Positions 40,409-49,000 of a DNA stretch of 64,000 nt are shown piece after piece. Each line of letters starts with the position of its first letter. Positions within the stretch are counted from its first letter, which is position 1. The stretch comes from Vibrio gallaecicus (GTDB taxonomy: Bacteria > Pseudomonadota > Gammaproteobacteria > Enterobacterales > Vibrionaceae). Below the pieces are notes generated by a model that worked only from the letters and a program-made list of their open reading frames with translations, made no database searches and was not told the origin of the DNA. The stretch is taken from positions 496,001 to 560,000 of the forward strand of contig NZ_AP025490.1 in NCBI RefSeq assembly GCF_024347495.1, given 5' to 3'. Both the position numbers and the translations under genes were made by a program.

Positions 40409-41026
40409 CTATTTGATGGCAAAAGTCGGTAATGATAAGTGCCATCGAATGGCACCAAGCCTAATCAACAATGTTGAGAATACACCGGCTAAAAATGCGG
40501 TTTCTGAATCGTGCCCCATACTAATTGCCATAGTATGGAAAACGCCACCAATGATACAAGCGGTCGCGTAGACTTCACTTCTTAGAATCATTGGGACTTC
40601 ACGAGCAAGCACGTCACGGATAATACCGCCACCACAGCCAGTGATTACACCCATGATGATAGCCACTAATGCTGAATCTTGATAGGAGAGGGCTTTCTCA
40701 ACACCAATACCAACAAAAACCGCAAGCCCTATGGCGTCACTGACTGGCAGAATCCACCATGCTAAACGTTTAGGGCGTCTAACAATTATCATGGTTATGA
40801 GGCATGTTGTTAGAATTACCCAAAGGTAAGTGGTGTCTGTTATCCAAAAAACAGGAGTAGCACCCAGTGCCATATCGCGAATAGTGCCACCGCCGATAGC
40901 AGTTACACTTCCTAATACAGCTACACCAAATGGGTCCATTTTTAGCCGACCAGCTAAAATTACGCCAGATATAGCGAAAATAGCAGTGCCAAATAAATCA
41001 ATAAAGTAAAGCAGCATGGAGTCCAT
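40409..41026 (-). CDS. yadS: YadS, TRIC-type (UPF0126) membrane channel protein
   Basis: The protein has 205 residues with seven predicted helices in two homologous halves, each with a glycine-rich repeat (GGGTIRDMALG, then GGGIIRDVLARE). These features define the bacterial TRIC/UPF0126 family, whose structural homologues conduct monovalent cations. The ending RWHLSLPTFAIK and the location after btuF identify it as the YadS rather than YicG paralogue. Its physiological role is not established. It starts 71 nt after btuF. Confidence 0.85.
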   Translation of the reverse strand: MDSMLLYFIDLFGTAIFAISGVILAGRLKMDPFGVAVLGSVTAIGGGTIRDMALGATPVFWITDTTYLWVILTTCLITMIIVRRPKRLAWWILPVSDAIGLAVFVGIGVEKALSYQDSALVAIIMGVITGCGGGIIRDVLAREVPMILRSEVYATACIIGGVFHTMAISMGHDSETAFLAGVFSTLLIRLGAIRWHLSLPTFAIK

Positions 41027-41097
41027 GATACTAGCGCTCTTATAAAAGTTGTGGGAACAGGTAGAGCGCGAATTGTACGAAAATTTTCAGGAAAAAG

Positions 41098-41943
41098 TTA
41101 GCGATTTTGGCGAGCTTTATCAAAGTAATCGCACACTTGCCCGATAGCTTTTAAAGTTCGGTCTGTTGGGCGGTTAATCCAGTCTGAATTAAGGGACCAA
41201 ATTTGATTTTTATTGATTGCTGGAATTTCATTTTTCCACCCTTCCCACATATTCCCATTCTCTATGGCATGCTGGGAGGTGAATATGACTTCTGGCTTGT
41301 TGATTACCACTTGTTCAATACTTACTTGAGGGTAGGGTGAGCCGCTAGATTCAAAAATGTTTTCACCTCCGCAAAAATTAAATACCTCACTAGGCCAATT
41401 CCCTTTTGCTACCGTGATAATTGGTTTCTCACTGAGCTGATAGAAATAGCGAACAGGTTCTGCATTTTGGTATTTTTCTTTTAGAGACTGAATGCTATTT
41501 CGGTAGTTTTGAGCGTTCTTTTTTCCAATCTCAGGGTTACTTGCATATTGGCTTAACTGTTCAATATTATTAGCTATGTTATCGAGCGTTTTTGTTTTTG
41601 AATAATAAATTTCAAAACCAAATTGTTCGAGTTTTGCCAATTCTCTAGGCGGGTTCCCAGCAGGCCAAGCCAAAATAAGATCAGGTTGTAGGGCGATTAT
41701 TTTTTCGACTTTAATGCCTTGGTAGTTAGCTACTTTCTCTAATCTAGCTGCTTCTTCGGGATAATCACTATGCTCACTCACGGCAATTAATTTATCACCA
41801 AGACCAGCAGCGTAGGCAAGCTCAGTTGCATGCGGGGCAAGGCTAATAACTCGCTGAGCGGGTTTTATATCACTGGCTGAAAAAGAGGGAGTAGAGAGGT
41901 TGAGTGTAAATATGGAAATGATTAATACAAGGTGGAAATTCAA
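41098..41943 (-). CDS. btuF: Vitamin B12 ABC transporter, periplasmic binding protein BtuF
   Basis: The protein has 281 residues from a TTG at 41941-41943. AAGG lies 8 nt upstream at the end of cbiB, and the first residues then form a signal peptide (HLVLIISIFTLNLSTPSFSA). The frame stays open for 41 codons into cbiB, but that part is not signal-like. The binding-protein core reads RVISLAPHATELAYAAG and NFCGGENIF. It delivers cobalamin or cobinamide to BtuCD. The start is 1 nt past the cbiB stop. Confidence 0.88.
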   Translation of the reverse strand: MNFHLVLIISIFTLNLSTPSFSASDIKPAQRVISLAPHATELAYAAGLGDKLIAVSEHSDYPEEAARLEKVANYQGIKVEKIIALQPDLILAWPAGNPPRELAKLEQFGFEIYYSKTKTLDNIANNIEQLSQYASNPEIGKKNAQNYRNSIQSLKEKYQNAEPVRYFYQLSEKPIITVAKGNWPSEVFNFCGGENIFESSGSPYPQVSIEQVVINKPEVIFTSQHAIENGNMWEGWKNEIPAINKNQIWSLNSDWINRPTDRTLKAIGQVCDYFDKARQNR

Positions 41944-41944
41944 T

Positions 41945-42898
41945 TTAAATGCCTTGATGGATAACGAGTAAAATGATGCTTTGAATAAAAACCCAAGCCA
42001 TGATTCTCCAAGCGAGTAATTTCTGGAGTTGGGATAAATGTAAAGCTGATGGGACGATACGACCACCTAACTTTGCACGTACAGCCTTGGTGTCGTTATA
42101 GATTGCAGGTCCGCCGAGTGACAGTTCTAATTTATTACCTGCTGCAGTGATTAACCAAGCAGGTCCTGGCAGTGGCCATGATTTACTTTGAGTCAGCATA
42201 GAGCTAAAGGTATGGCTAGCTTTTGAGCCAAATACAATCATCAGAGCAAATAGACGTAAGGGAATAAAATCTAAAACGGCAACTACTTTCGTTACTGTCA
42301 GTCCAAAAGGAGAAAACTGACGTCGACTTGGTGACCAAGCTCTCGCAAGCTCTGCTGTGAGTCGATACATTAATGCTGCAATACCACCACCGATGGCATA
42401 CCAGAAAAGAACGCAGATAACATTTCGACCATAACCCATAATGATGGTTTCAGCCCCTGCTTTGCCTAACCCTAAAACAGATAGGGTCTCTGTTTGACGG
42501 TTAACAATGGGTGCCAATAGACCGCGAGCTTTGTTTTTGTCTTGTTTTCCTAATGCTCTGATGAGTTGATTAGCCAATTTTTCATTATTTCGCCAATCTA
42601 TAGCAAGCAGCAGTAAGGCGAGTTCAAAAAATTGTGGTTGCCACATTAGCGGTTTGAGTGCGATTAAAGTAATCAAAGCAGGGAAGCACATGAGCAGCCA
42701 CGCCAAAGAACCTGACAATAAGCTTTGTGAGTAACTTTGGTTAGTATTCACTTTGCTAGCCAACAGCTCCGCAAACTTATGCCAAAGAGTCGCGGGATGT
42801 GCAGCATGTGGTATAGGTAAAATAAGATGAAATAGCAGTGCTCCCCACATCACGAGGAGCACTCCATTTGCAAATACTTGGTCAAACAGTGTTTGCAT
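41945..42898 (-). CDS. cbiB: Adenosylcobinamide-phosphate synthase CbiB/CobD
   Basis: The protein has 317 residues and several membrane helices, with the family motif KLGGRIVPSALHL-type ending and GPAIYNDTKAVRAKLGG. CbiB attaches aminopropanol (phosphate) to adenosylcobyric acid; in vibrios, which lack most of the de novo corrin pathway, it would serve precursor salvage. It is inserted between mtnN and btuF, a position empty in E. coli. Substrate preference is not evident from sequence. Confidence 0.85.
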   Translation of the reverse strand: MQTLFDQVFANGVLLVMWGALLFHLILPIPHAAHPATLWHKFAELLASKVNTNQSYSQSLLSGSLAWLLMCFPALITLIALKPLMWQPQFFELALLLLAIDWRNNEKLANQLIRALGKQDKNKARGLLAPIVNRQTETLSVLGLGKAGAETIIMGYGRNVICVLFWYAIGGGIAALMYRLTAELARAWSPSRRQFSPFGLTVTKVVAVLDFIPLRLFALMIVFGSKASHTFSSMLTQSKSWPLPGPAWLITAAGNKLELSLGGPAIYNDTKAVRAKLGGRIVPSALHLSQLQKLLAWRIMAWVFIQSIILLVIHQGI

Positions 42899-42909
42899 TG
42901 TGTCGGTGC

Positions 42910-43620
42910 TTACTTAAGAAGTTCAACCATCTTCAGAACCATCTCTGAAGAACTTTGAGCCGCAAGAGGTAAGAATTCTTCAAAACTCATTGGAGACTCT
43001 TTATCTGCAACATCAGAAATTGCACGTACTACAACAAATGGAACTTGGAATTGATGACAAACTTGAGCAATAGCTGATGCTTCCATTTCAACTGCGATAA
43101 CAGAAGGGAAGTGCTTGCGGATAAACTCTTGACGTTCAGGTGTGCAGACAAAGGCATCTCCAGTACAAATCAAACCACGAACGGCATGAACATTTTTGCC
43201 TTCAGAAAGAGAGATTTGAGCTAGGGCTTTTTCAGCTACGGCCATTAATTTTTCGTCTGCTTTGAATGCAGCGGGTTGACCTGCCATTTGACCAATTTCG
43301 TAGCCGAACGCGGTTACATCGGCATCGTGGTGGCGAACTTCTGTTGAGATAACCACATCGCCTAAGTTTAGGCTAGAGTCAAAACCACCAGCAGAGCCTG
43401 AGTTGATGACAACATCAGGTTGGTACTCACTTAATAAGATAGACGTACCAACAGCTGCCGCTACTTTACCAATACCAGATTGTAGCAATACAACGTCAAC
43501 ACCATTTAGCTGTCCAGAAAAGAAAGTACAACCACCTTTGTTTACTTCGTTCATGTCAGTAATAGCTGCTTTTAGGATCGCAACTTCTTGTTCCATTGCG
43601 CCAATGATGCCGATTTTCAT
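42910..43620 (-). CDS. mtnN: 5'-methylthioadenosine/S-adenosylhomocysteine nucleosidase
   Basis: The protein has 236 residues of the purine nucleoside phosphorylase fold. Visible motifs are the SGSAGGF loop, [12 protein letters not shown] and the catalytic Asp in VRAISDVAD. It cleaves MTA and SAH; the SAH product feeds LuxS and autoinducer-2 synthesis in vibrios. It is first in the mtnN-cbiB-btuF-yadS unit, 11 nt before cbiB. Confidence 0.96.
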   Translation of the reverse strand: MKIGIIGAMEQEVAILKAAITDMNEVNKGGCTFFSGQLNGVDVVLLQSGIGKVAAAVGTSILLSEYQPDVVINSGSAGGFDSSLNLGDVVISTEVRHHDADVTAFGYEIGQMAGQPAAFKADEKLMAVAEKALAQISLSEGKNVHAVRGLICTGDAFVCTPERQEFIRKHFPSVIAVEMEASAIAQVCHQFQVPFVVVRAISDVADKESPMSFEEFLPLAAQSSSEMVLKMVELLK

Positions 43621-43752
43621 GTGTAATCTCTTTAAAATAGTAGAACAGTAGACCGAAATTGTAGCATGGAAAAGAAGCGGCTAGCGACTGCTCAAAGTAC
43701 TTCTCGATGACATTCAATCTTATTGTCTTGGTAAGTGAAGGATAAGGTCGAC

Positions 43753-44193
43753 CTACTTAATTAGCTTTGCGACTTTTAATGATTCTCTAAGCTGCTCTGC
43801 ACGTTTTCGGTTTACACCAAAATCTGAGTGACCTGTGCGAGACTCAGAGCGAACAAGAAGCTCTCCATCTACTATCTTTAACTCTAGATCATCGACAAAG
43901 CGCATAATTAAACTGGTGTATTCAATGCGTAAATAATCGCCCGTTTTTTCTGCTGTTTTTGATCTCGGTATAGCAAGAGCTACTGTTTCAATTTGATCTA
44001 ATGTAGCGGTTTCAGAAAGAGTAAATGTTGCCAAAGAATGCTGTTCACGATTGTCTTGCGTTGAAACGCAGTTTGGTTTGTCACCACAAGGTGATGAAGT
44101 TCTATCTGTCATTGTTGTTACCCCTTGACTACATGCCGTTAATCCTAAAAGAGTGATGGTTAGGAGAGCGATTTTTTTCATGTTTTTTGTCAT
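43753..44193 (-). CDS. DUF1499 lipoprotein
   Basis: The protein has about 146 residues. The signal peptide MKKIALLTITLLGLTAC ends in a lipobox cysteine, so it is a lipoprotein. The body contains CGDKPNCVSTQD and the ending RTGHSDFGVNRKRAEQLR, typical of DUF1499, a family of unknown function found in proteobacteria and plastids. Starts at 44205 (GTG), 44193 (ATG) and 44181 (ATG) are possible; the middle one is given and none has a strong ribosome site. It stands between two transcription units with no evident functional partner. Confidence 0.75.
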   Translation of the reverse strand: MTKNMKKIALLTITLLGLTACSQGVTTMTDRTSSPCGDKPNCVSTQDNREQHSLATFTLSETATLDQIETVALAIPRSKTAEKTGDYLRIEYTSLIMRFVDDLELKIVDGELLVRSESRTGHSDFGVNRKRAEQLRESLKVAKLIK

Positions 44194-44234
44194 ATTAATA
44201 CCCACTGTTTTTATTATGATTTGTTATTTACAGT

Positions 44235-44263
44235 AAAAAGGATCCAATATTTGGATCCTTTTT
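44235..44263. terminator. Terminator after the diflavin reductase gene
   Basis: Perfect stem AAAAAGGATCCAA / TTGGATCCTTTTT with loop TAT. Its symmetry would work on either strand; the useful direction is minus, ending the gltB-like/diflavin unit. Confidence 0.9.
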
Positions 44264-44288
44264 AGTTTAGGTCAAGGTTTTAGTTCAA

Positions 44289-46049
44289 TTAATAAACATC
44301 ACGAACATAACGTTTTTGTTTCTTTAACTTGCTTACGTATTCTTTGGTTTCTTCTTGGTTGAATTGACCATGTGTAGATATGATGTCATGTAACGCTTTA
44401 TCAACGTCTTTCGCCATATAATACGCGTCACCACATACAAAAAAGTAACCGCCTCGTTCAAGCCATGCAAACAGTTCAGCTCCGTTGTCTCGCATCTTAT
44501 CTTGGACGTAAACCTTCTCAGCTTGATCTCTAGAGAAAGCTAGATCTAAACGAGTTAAAACCCCTTTAGATTGCAGCACCTCGATTTCTTCTTGGTATAT
44601 GTAATCGGTGGCGCTATTACGATCTCCAAAAATCAGCCAGTTATCACCAGGGGAAGCCTGTATTTCCCGCTCTTCTAAGAAAGCTCTAAACGGTGCTATG
44701 CCTGTCCCGGGTCCAACCATAATCATTGGTGCTTTGTCGTCTTCTGGAACCGCAAAGTTTTTATTTGGCGCAAAGTAGCACGGTACTTTTCCACCTTCGT
44801 TAACCAGGTCTGCAAGCCAACTTGAGCAGGTACCATTGTAACTGCGATCCTCATTTTGATAACGAACGCTACCAATCGTTAGGTGCACTTCATCTTTGTT
44901 TTTATTCAAGCTTGAAGAAATTGAATATGCTCTTGGAGCGATAGGTTTGAGCAATGACAATACTTCAGCCAGTGAAAGCGTAACATTGGGGTAGTGACGT
45001 AAAATATCTAATGTGTCTTTGCCCCATAAAAAATCATTCAAAGCTGAAGTGTCTTCGTTGGCGATCATCTCTATTAGCTTATGATCACTAGCTGCTTCAG
45101 CCATCGCTTTTACAAACTCTTTAGAAGGGGTTCTAATATCCAAGTACTGGGTAAAGATTTCTTTTAGACTGTGATTTTCACCATTCCAAGATGGCTTTTC
45201 GTTACCGCTAAATTTTAAATGTTCAAGAAATGCTGAAACCAGATCTGGTTGGTTTTCAGGGATAACATTTAGAGCGTCACCTGGCTTATAAAACTCACCA
45301 GATCCTTCAAGTGATAGTTCATAGTGAACAATCTCTTTGCTGGATCCTTCTTGGCTTAGAACGCGTTTATGTTTGAGTGTGGCTTGCAGTGGATTCTTGC
45401 GTCCAAACTTTGATTTTTGTTTTTGAGGAGATGGCGCACCTTGAGGAGAAGTTGCACCGTCATCACCTTTGTCAGCAATGATTGGTAATGTGGCAATCAT
45501 CCATTCTTCAGCAAGCTGTTCAAAATCAATATCACAGTCGACTCGAGAGGTAACGCGATTTGCTCCAAGTTGTTCTAGGCGCTCATCCCATAATTTACCA
45601 GCAAGGCAGAATTCATCGTAGCTTGTATCGCCTAAAGCTAGAATTGAATAGAAGGTCCCCTCTAGTTTAGGAGCATTTTCATTGTCCATCGTCTGCCATA
45701 GGCTTTCTGCGTTGTCTGGCATCTCACCTTCACCATAGGTACTGGTGATGATTAAAATGCGAGATGATTTCACAAAAATTTGAGCATCAACATCGTCCAT
45801 ATCGAAGACGTTGGCTGTCATTCCATATTCTTTAGCTTTTTCTGCAGTATCGTAAGCTACGCTTTCTGCATTACCCGTTTGTGAACCATATAAAATGGTT
45901 AACGCCTTAACTTGGGGCTTGGATTCCGCGTGGACAACGGATTCTTCTTTGACTAATAAACGAGAATGTAGACCCGAAAAGAAGCCCGCCAGCCATGTCT
46001 TCTGGTCTTCATTAAATGGTATATCTTGTGGCAAATGAGGTACTTTCAT
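44289..46049 (-). CDS. CysJ-like diflavin (FMN/FAD) NADPH reductase
   Basis: The protein has 586 residues. The FMN/flavodoxin domain is at about 48-190 (GSQTGNAES, STYGEGEMPDNAE, LALGDTSYDEFC). The FAD domain is at about 220-430 (RAYSISSS, GTCSSWLADL) and the NADPH domain follows (MVGPGTGIAPFRAFLEER, FGDR, SRDQAEKVYVQDKM). The C-terminal RYVRDVY is that of CysJ. It would pass electrons from NADPH through FAD and FMN to a partner. No cysI is nearby. The gene follows a GltB-like gene by 30 nt and precedes a terminator, so that protein is the likely partner (inference). It could still be a second sulfite reductase flavoprotein acting elsewhere. Confidence 0.88.
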   Translation of the reverse strand: MKVPHLPQDIPFNEDQKTWLAGFFSGLHSRLLVKEESVVHAESKPQVKALTILYGSQTGNAESVAYDTAEKAKEYGMTANVFDMDDVDAQIFVKSSRILIITSTYGEGEMPDNAESLWQTMDNENAPKLEGTFYSILALGDTSYDEFCLAGKLWDERLEQLGANRVTSRVDCDIDFEQLAEEWMIATLPIIADKGDDGATSPQGAPSPQKQKSKFGRKNPLQATLKHKRVLSQEGSSKEIVHYELSLEGSGEFYKPGDALNVIPENQPDLVSAFLEHLKFSGNEKPSWNGENHSLKEIFTQYLDIRTPSKEFVKAMAEAASDHKLIEMIANEDTSALNDFLWGKDTLDILRHYPNVTLSLAEVLSLLKPIAPRAYSISSSLNKNKDEVHLTIGSVRYQNEDRSYNGTCSSWLADLVNEGGKVPCYFAPNKNFAVPEDDKAPMIMVGPGTGIAPFRAFLEEREIQASPGDNWLIFGDRNSATDYIYQEEIEVLQSKGVLTRLDLAFSRDQAEKVYVQDKMRDNGAELFAWLERGGYFFVCGDAYYMAKDVDKALHDIISTHGQFNQEETKEYVSKLKKQKRYVRDVY

Positions 46050-46079
46050 TGTTCTTCCTATTTAAGATACTGCCTTTCC

Positions 46080-49000
46080 TTAGGCTGTTTGGGCTTCTTT
46101 ATTTTGTTTAATTTCAAATCGAATAACATCAGCAAAGGCGTGACAATATTGAGTCGCTAAGCGTTGGTTAAGTGGCTCTATATCACTCATCTGCTTGTTG
46201 ATTTCTATTTCACGAGCGATGATCCATACAGCAGTACCACGTGAGTGAGTGTCCCAGACATCACGTCTTGTAAGAGACGCTTTGTAGTCTTGAACTCGCT
46301 TATGGGCAAGCAGCACTGATAGCTCGTCATCTTTATAATTTGAAATAGCTTCCTTTACATCTTTCAATATAGAATCCAGAAGCTTTTTGTCTTTAAGCTC
46401 GAACATACGCTTTATGAGTCGGTTTTGTTCTGATGCTTCATTATTACCCTGTACTTGCACCAGCTGATGAGCTCGGTGTAACACACCGCTTTGTGCTAAA
46501 AGATCACAGATGAGTGAACTATCCATTTCACCATATTGAGGGCTTAAGCCATTTGATAGTGATGTAGCATCACGATAGGCAAAATGAATGTTTTCCATTA
46601 GGCGACTCGCTTCACCGTGAATCAGCTCTTCGAGCATTTTTTTACGTGGGTGGGCAGCAAGAATACTTTCTGGATGTTGGCTTTGAACGAGCGCTAAAGG
46701 AAGAACTAAAGTAAATAAAGTTCTGCTGGTTGCCCAATCTGACAAGATTTGTTGTGCTTTGAGAGAGTCGGTAAAGCGAATGTGTTGCTCTAAGTGCCAT
46801 TTCAGCGCATCTTCATAGCCAGGGCTATGCTCAATTAACGGTAATGTCATCACTGAATCTTTGCTGCAGCTCGCTGCAAATTTGCCATTTATGTCATATT
46901 GGTAGCTCACACCACCAGACATACCATTACCAAAACCTTTCCCATAGCCGCCTAGATTGATTACAGAACCGTTCGTCATGTATTCACAACAGAAGTCACC
47001 GACGCCTTCGACTACTGCGACAGCCCCTGAGTTACGAACTGCGAATCGGTCTCCGGCTTCGCCCTCAATGAAGGTTTGACCGCCTGTCGCTCCAAATAAA
47101 GCGAAGTTACCAATAAGAACGTTGTTGCCCGCAGAAAGAGCATTGTTACTTGGTGAGCGAACAACAATATGACCACCACTTGAACCTTTACCGACACCAT
47201 CATTACAGGTTCCAGTATGCTCCATGACTAAGCCGCTATTGTTGAAAGCGGCATAGCTTTGGCCCGCGCTACCATGACTTTTTACGACGACAGACTCGGA
47301 ATCAAGATAACGTCTACCGTTGCTTGCATACTTAACGGAAGGGTGGTTTGTAGCAATACTTTTATAGTTTAGGTTACGCTCAATATCGATAGATAGCTGG
47401 CCACCTGTCGATTTGTTACGGTTGTTGAGCTTACCTGCATCTAAAACAATGTTCTGCTGCTCTGTTTCAAAGTAGTCATTGAGCAGTGATTCAATCAGTG
47501 CATCATCAGGTGTAAAGTCAGCTTCTAAATAAACGGGTTTCTCAATTTTCACCTCGTTAACTTCACGCAAAAGCCCCGTGACATTAAGGCGTCCGACAAT
47601 GCTGTGGTGGTTAGCTAGGTGAAGTAATTCAGTTTTTCCACGAATCTCTCTTAGGCTTGAGTATCCAAGTTTCGCGAGGTATTCACGGACTTCATGAGCA
47701 ACGTTTAAGAAGTACTGAGCAAGCGCTCGTGGATCACCTTGATAAAGTTCAGGGTTAGTTGTTAATCCAGCAGGGCATTTAACGTTACAGTTTTTAGCCA
47801 TCACACATTTCAACATCATGAGGGCTGTGGTACCAAACTCGAATGAGTCCCCACCCATGATAGCTGACTTAATAACATCAATACCTGTTTGGTGCGCATT
47901 GGAGCAGCGTAGCGTTACTTTTTCTCGAAGCCCATTTTCACTTAAGGCTTGGTGCACTTCAGATATACCAATTTCAGCTGCTCGACCTGTATTTTTCAAA
48001 CTAGTAACTGCAGCAGCACCCGTACCACCAGTGTTACCCGCGACGTTGATTACATCAGCTCCGGCTTTAGCTACCCCAACAGCAATGGTACCAATACCTT
48101 CAGAAGACACGAGCTTGACGATAACTTTGACTCGCGCAGCTTTCGCATCGTGAATCAGTTGCCCCAAATCTTCGATAGAATAAGTATCGTGATGTGGGGG
48201 AGGGCTGACTAGTTCTACCCCAGGTGTTCCGCCACGTGCGGCTGCAATTTCTACGGTTACTTTTGGGGAAGGCAGTTGACCACCTTCGCCTGGTTTTGCA
48301 CCTTGAGCTATCTTTATTTCGATTTCTTCAAGTAAAGGATCGGCTAGGTAGCCGACCCAAACACCAAATCGACCAGAAGCAAACTGTTTGATCTTACTGG
48401 CTTTGATCGAGTTAAATCGAGAAGAGTGCTCGCCCCCTTCTCCGGAGTTGCTCATTGCACCAGCTATGTTGGTACCTTGCGCGACAGCTTGGTGAGCGTT
48501 GGAGTTAAGTGCACCATGGCTCATTGCGCCAGAAGCGAATGTTGGAGTGATTTTGTGCGCTGGAGCAACATCGCTCAACTCGATAGGTGCTCTAGCAGCT
48601 TTTACTCGACTTAGAAAACGTGAAAGATCTGGTTTGGCATCCACAAAAAGAACGTTGCCTTCTAACCAGATTTTATTGATCGTATTGACCCACGTTGTTT
48701 CTATTGCAATTTTGAGTGCGTTGATATTCTCAGGCTTATGTAATTCAAGAGAAAAAACATGAGTGTCACTAGAGTGTGGTGTGACGTTTAAGCCTGACCA
48801 TAGGTAGCCGATATTCCCTTCAAAATGGAATCGATCTAGCAAGTGAGAAAACTCATCAGCGCTTTGAATGGCACCAAAATCTAAAGGTAACAATAGGATA
48901 TCGCGAAGTGCTGCCGGGCGAGTTTCCCGTTCTTTATAAAGGCTTTGAGAGAAAGAGCGGTACGATGGTGTAACTGTAAACGCATCAATTTGAGCTGGCG

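Noticed and set aside
40409..41026. Assignment of the TRIC protein as YicG
   Set aside because: Gene order after btuF and the C-terminal RWHLSLPTFA match YadS, the paralogue in the E. coli mtnN-btuF operon.
44289..46049. Calling the diflavin protein a standard cysJ
   Set aside because: There is no cysI or cysH beside it. It is the second gene of a unit with the GltB-like protein, so the sulfite reductase role is not supported by context.
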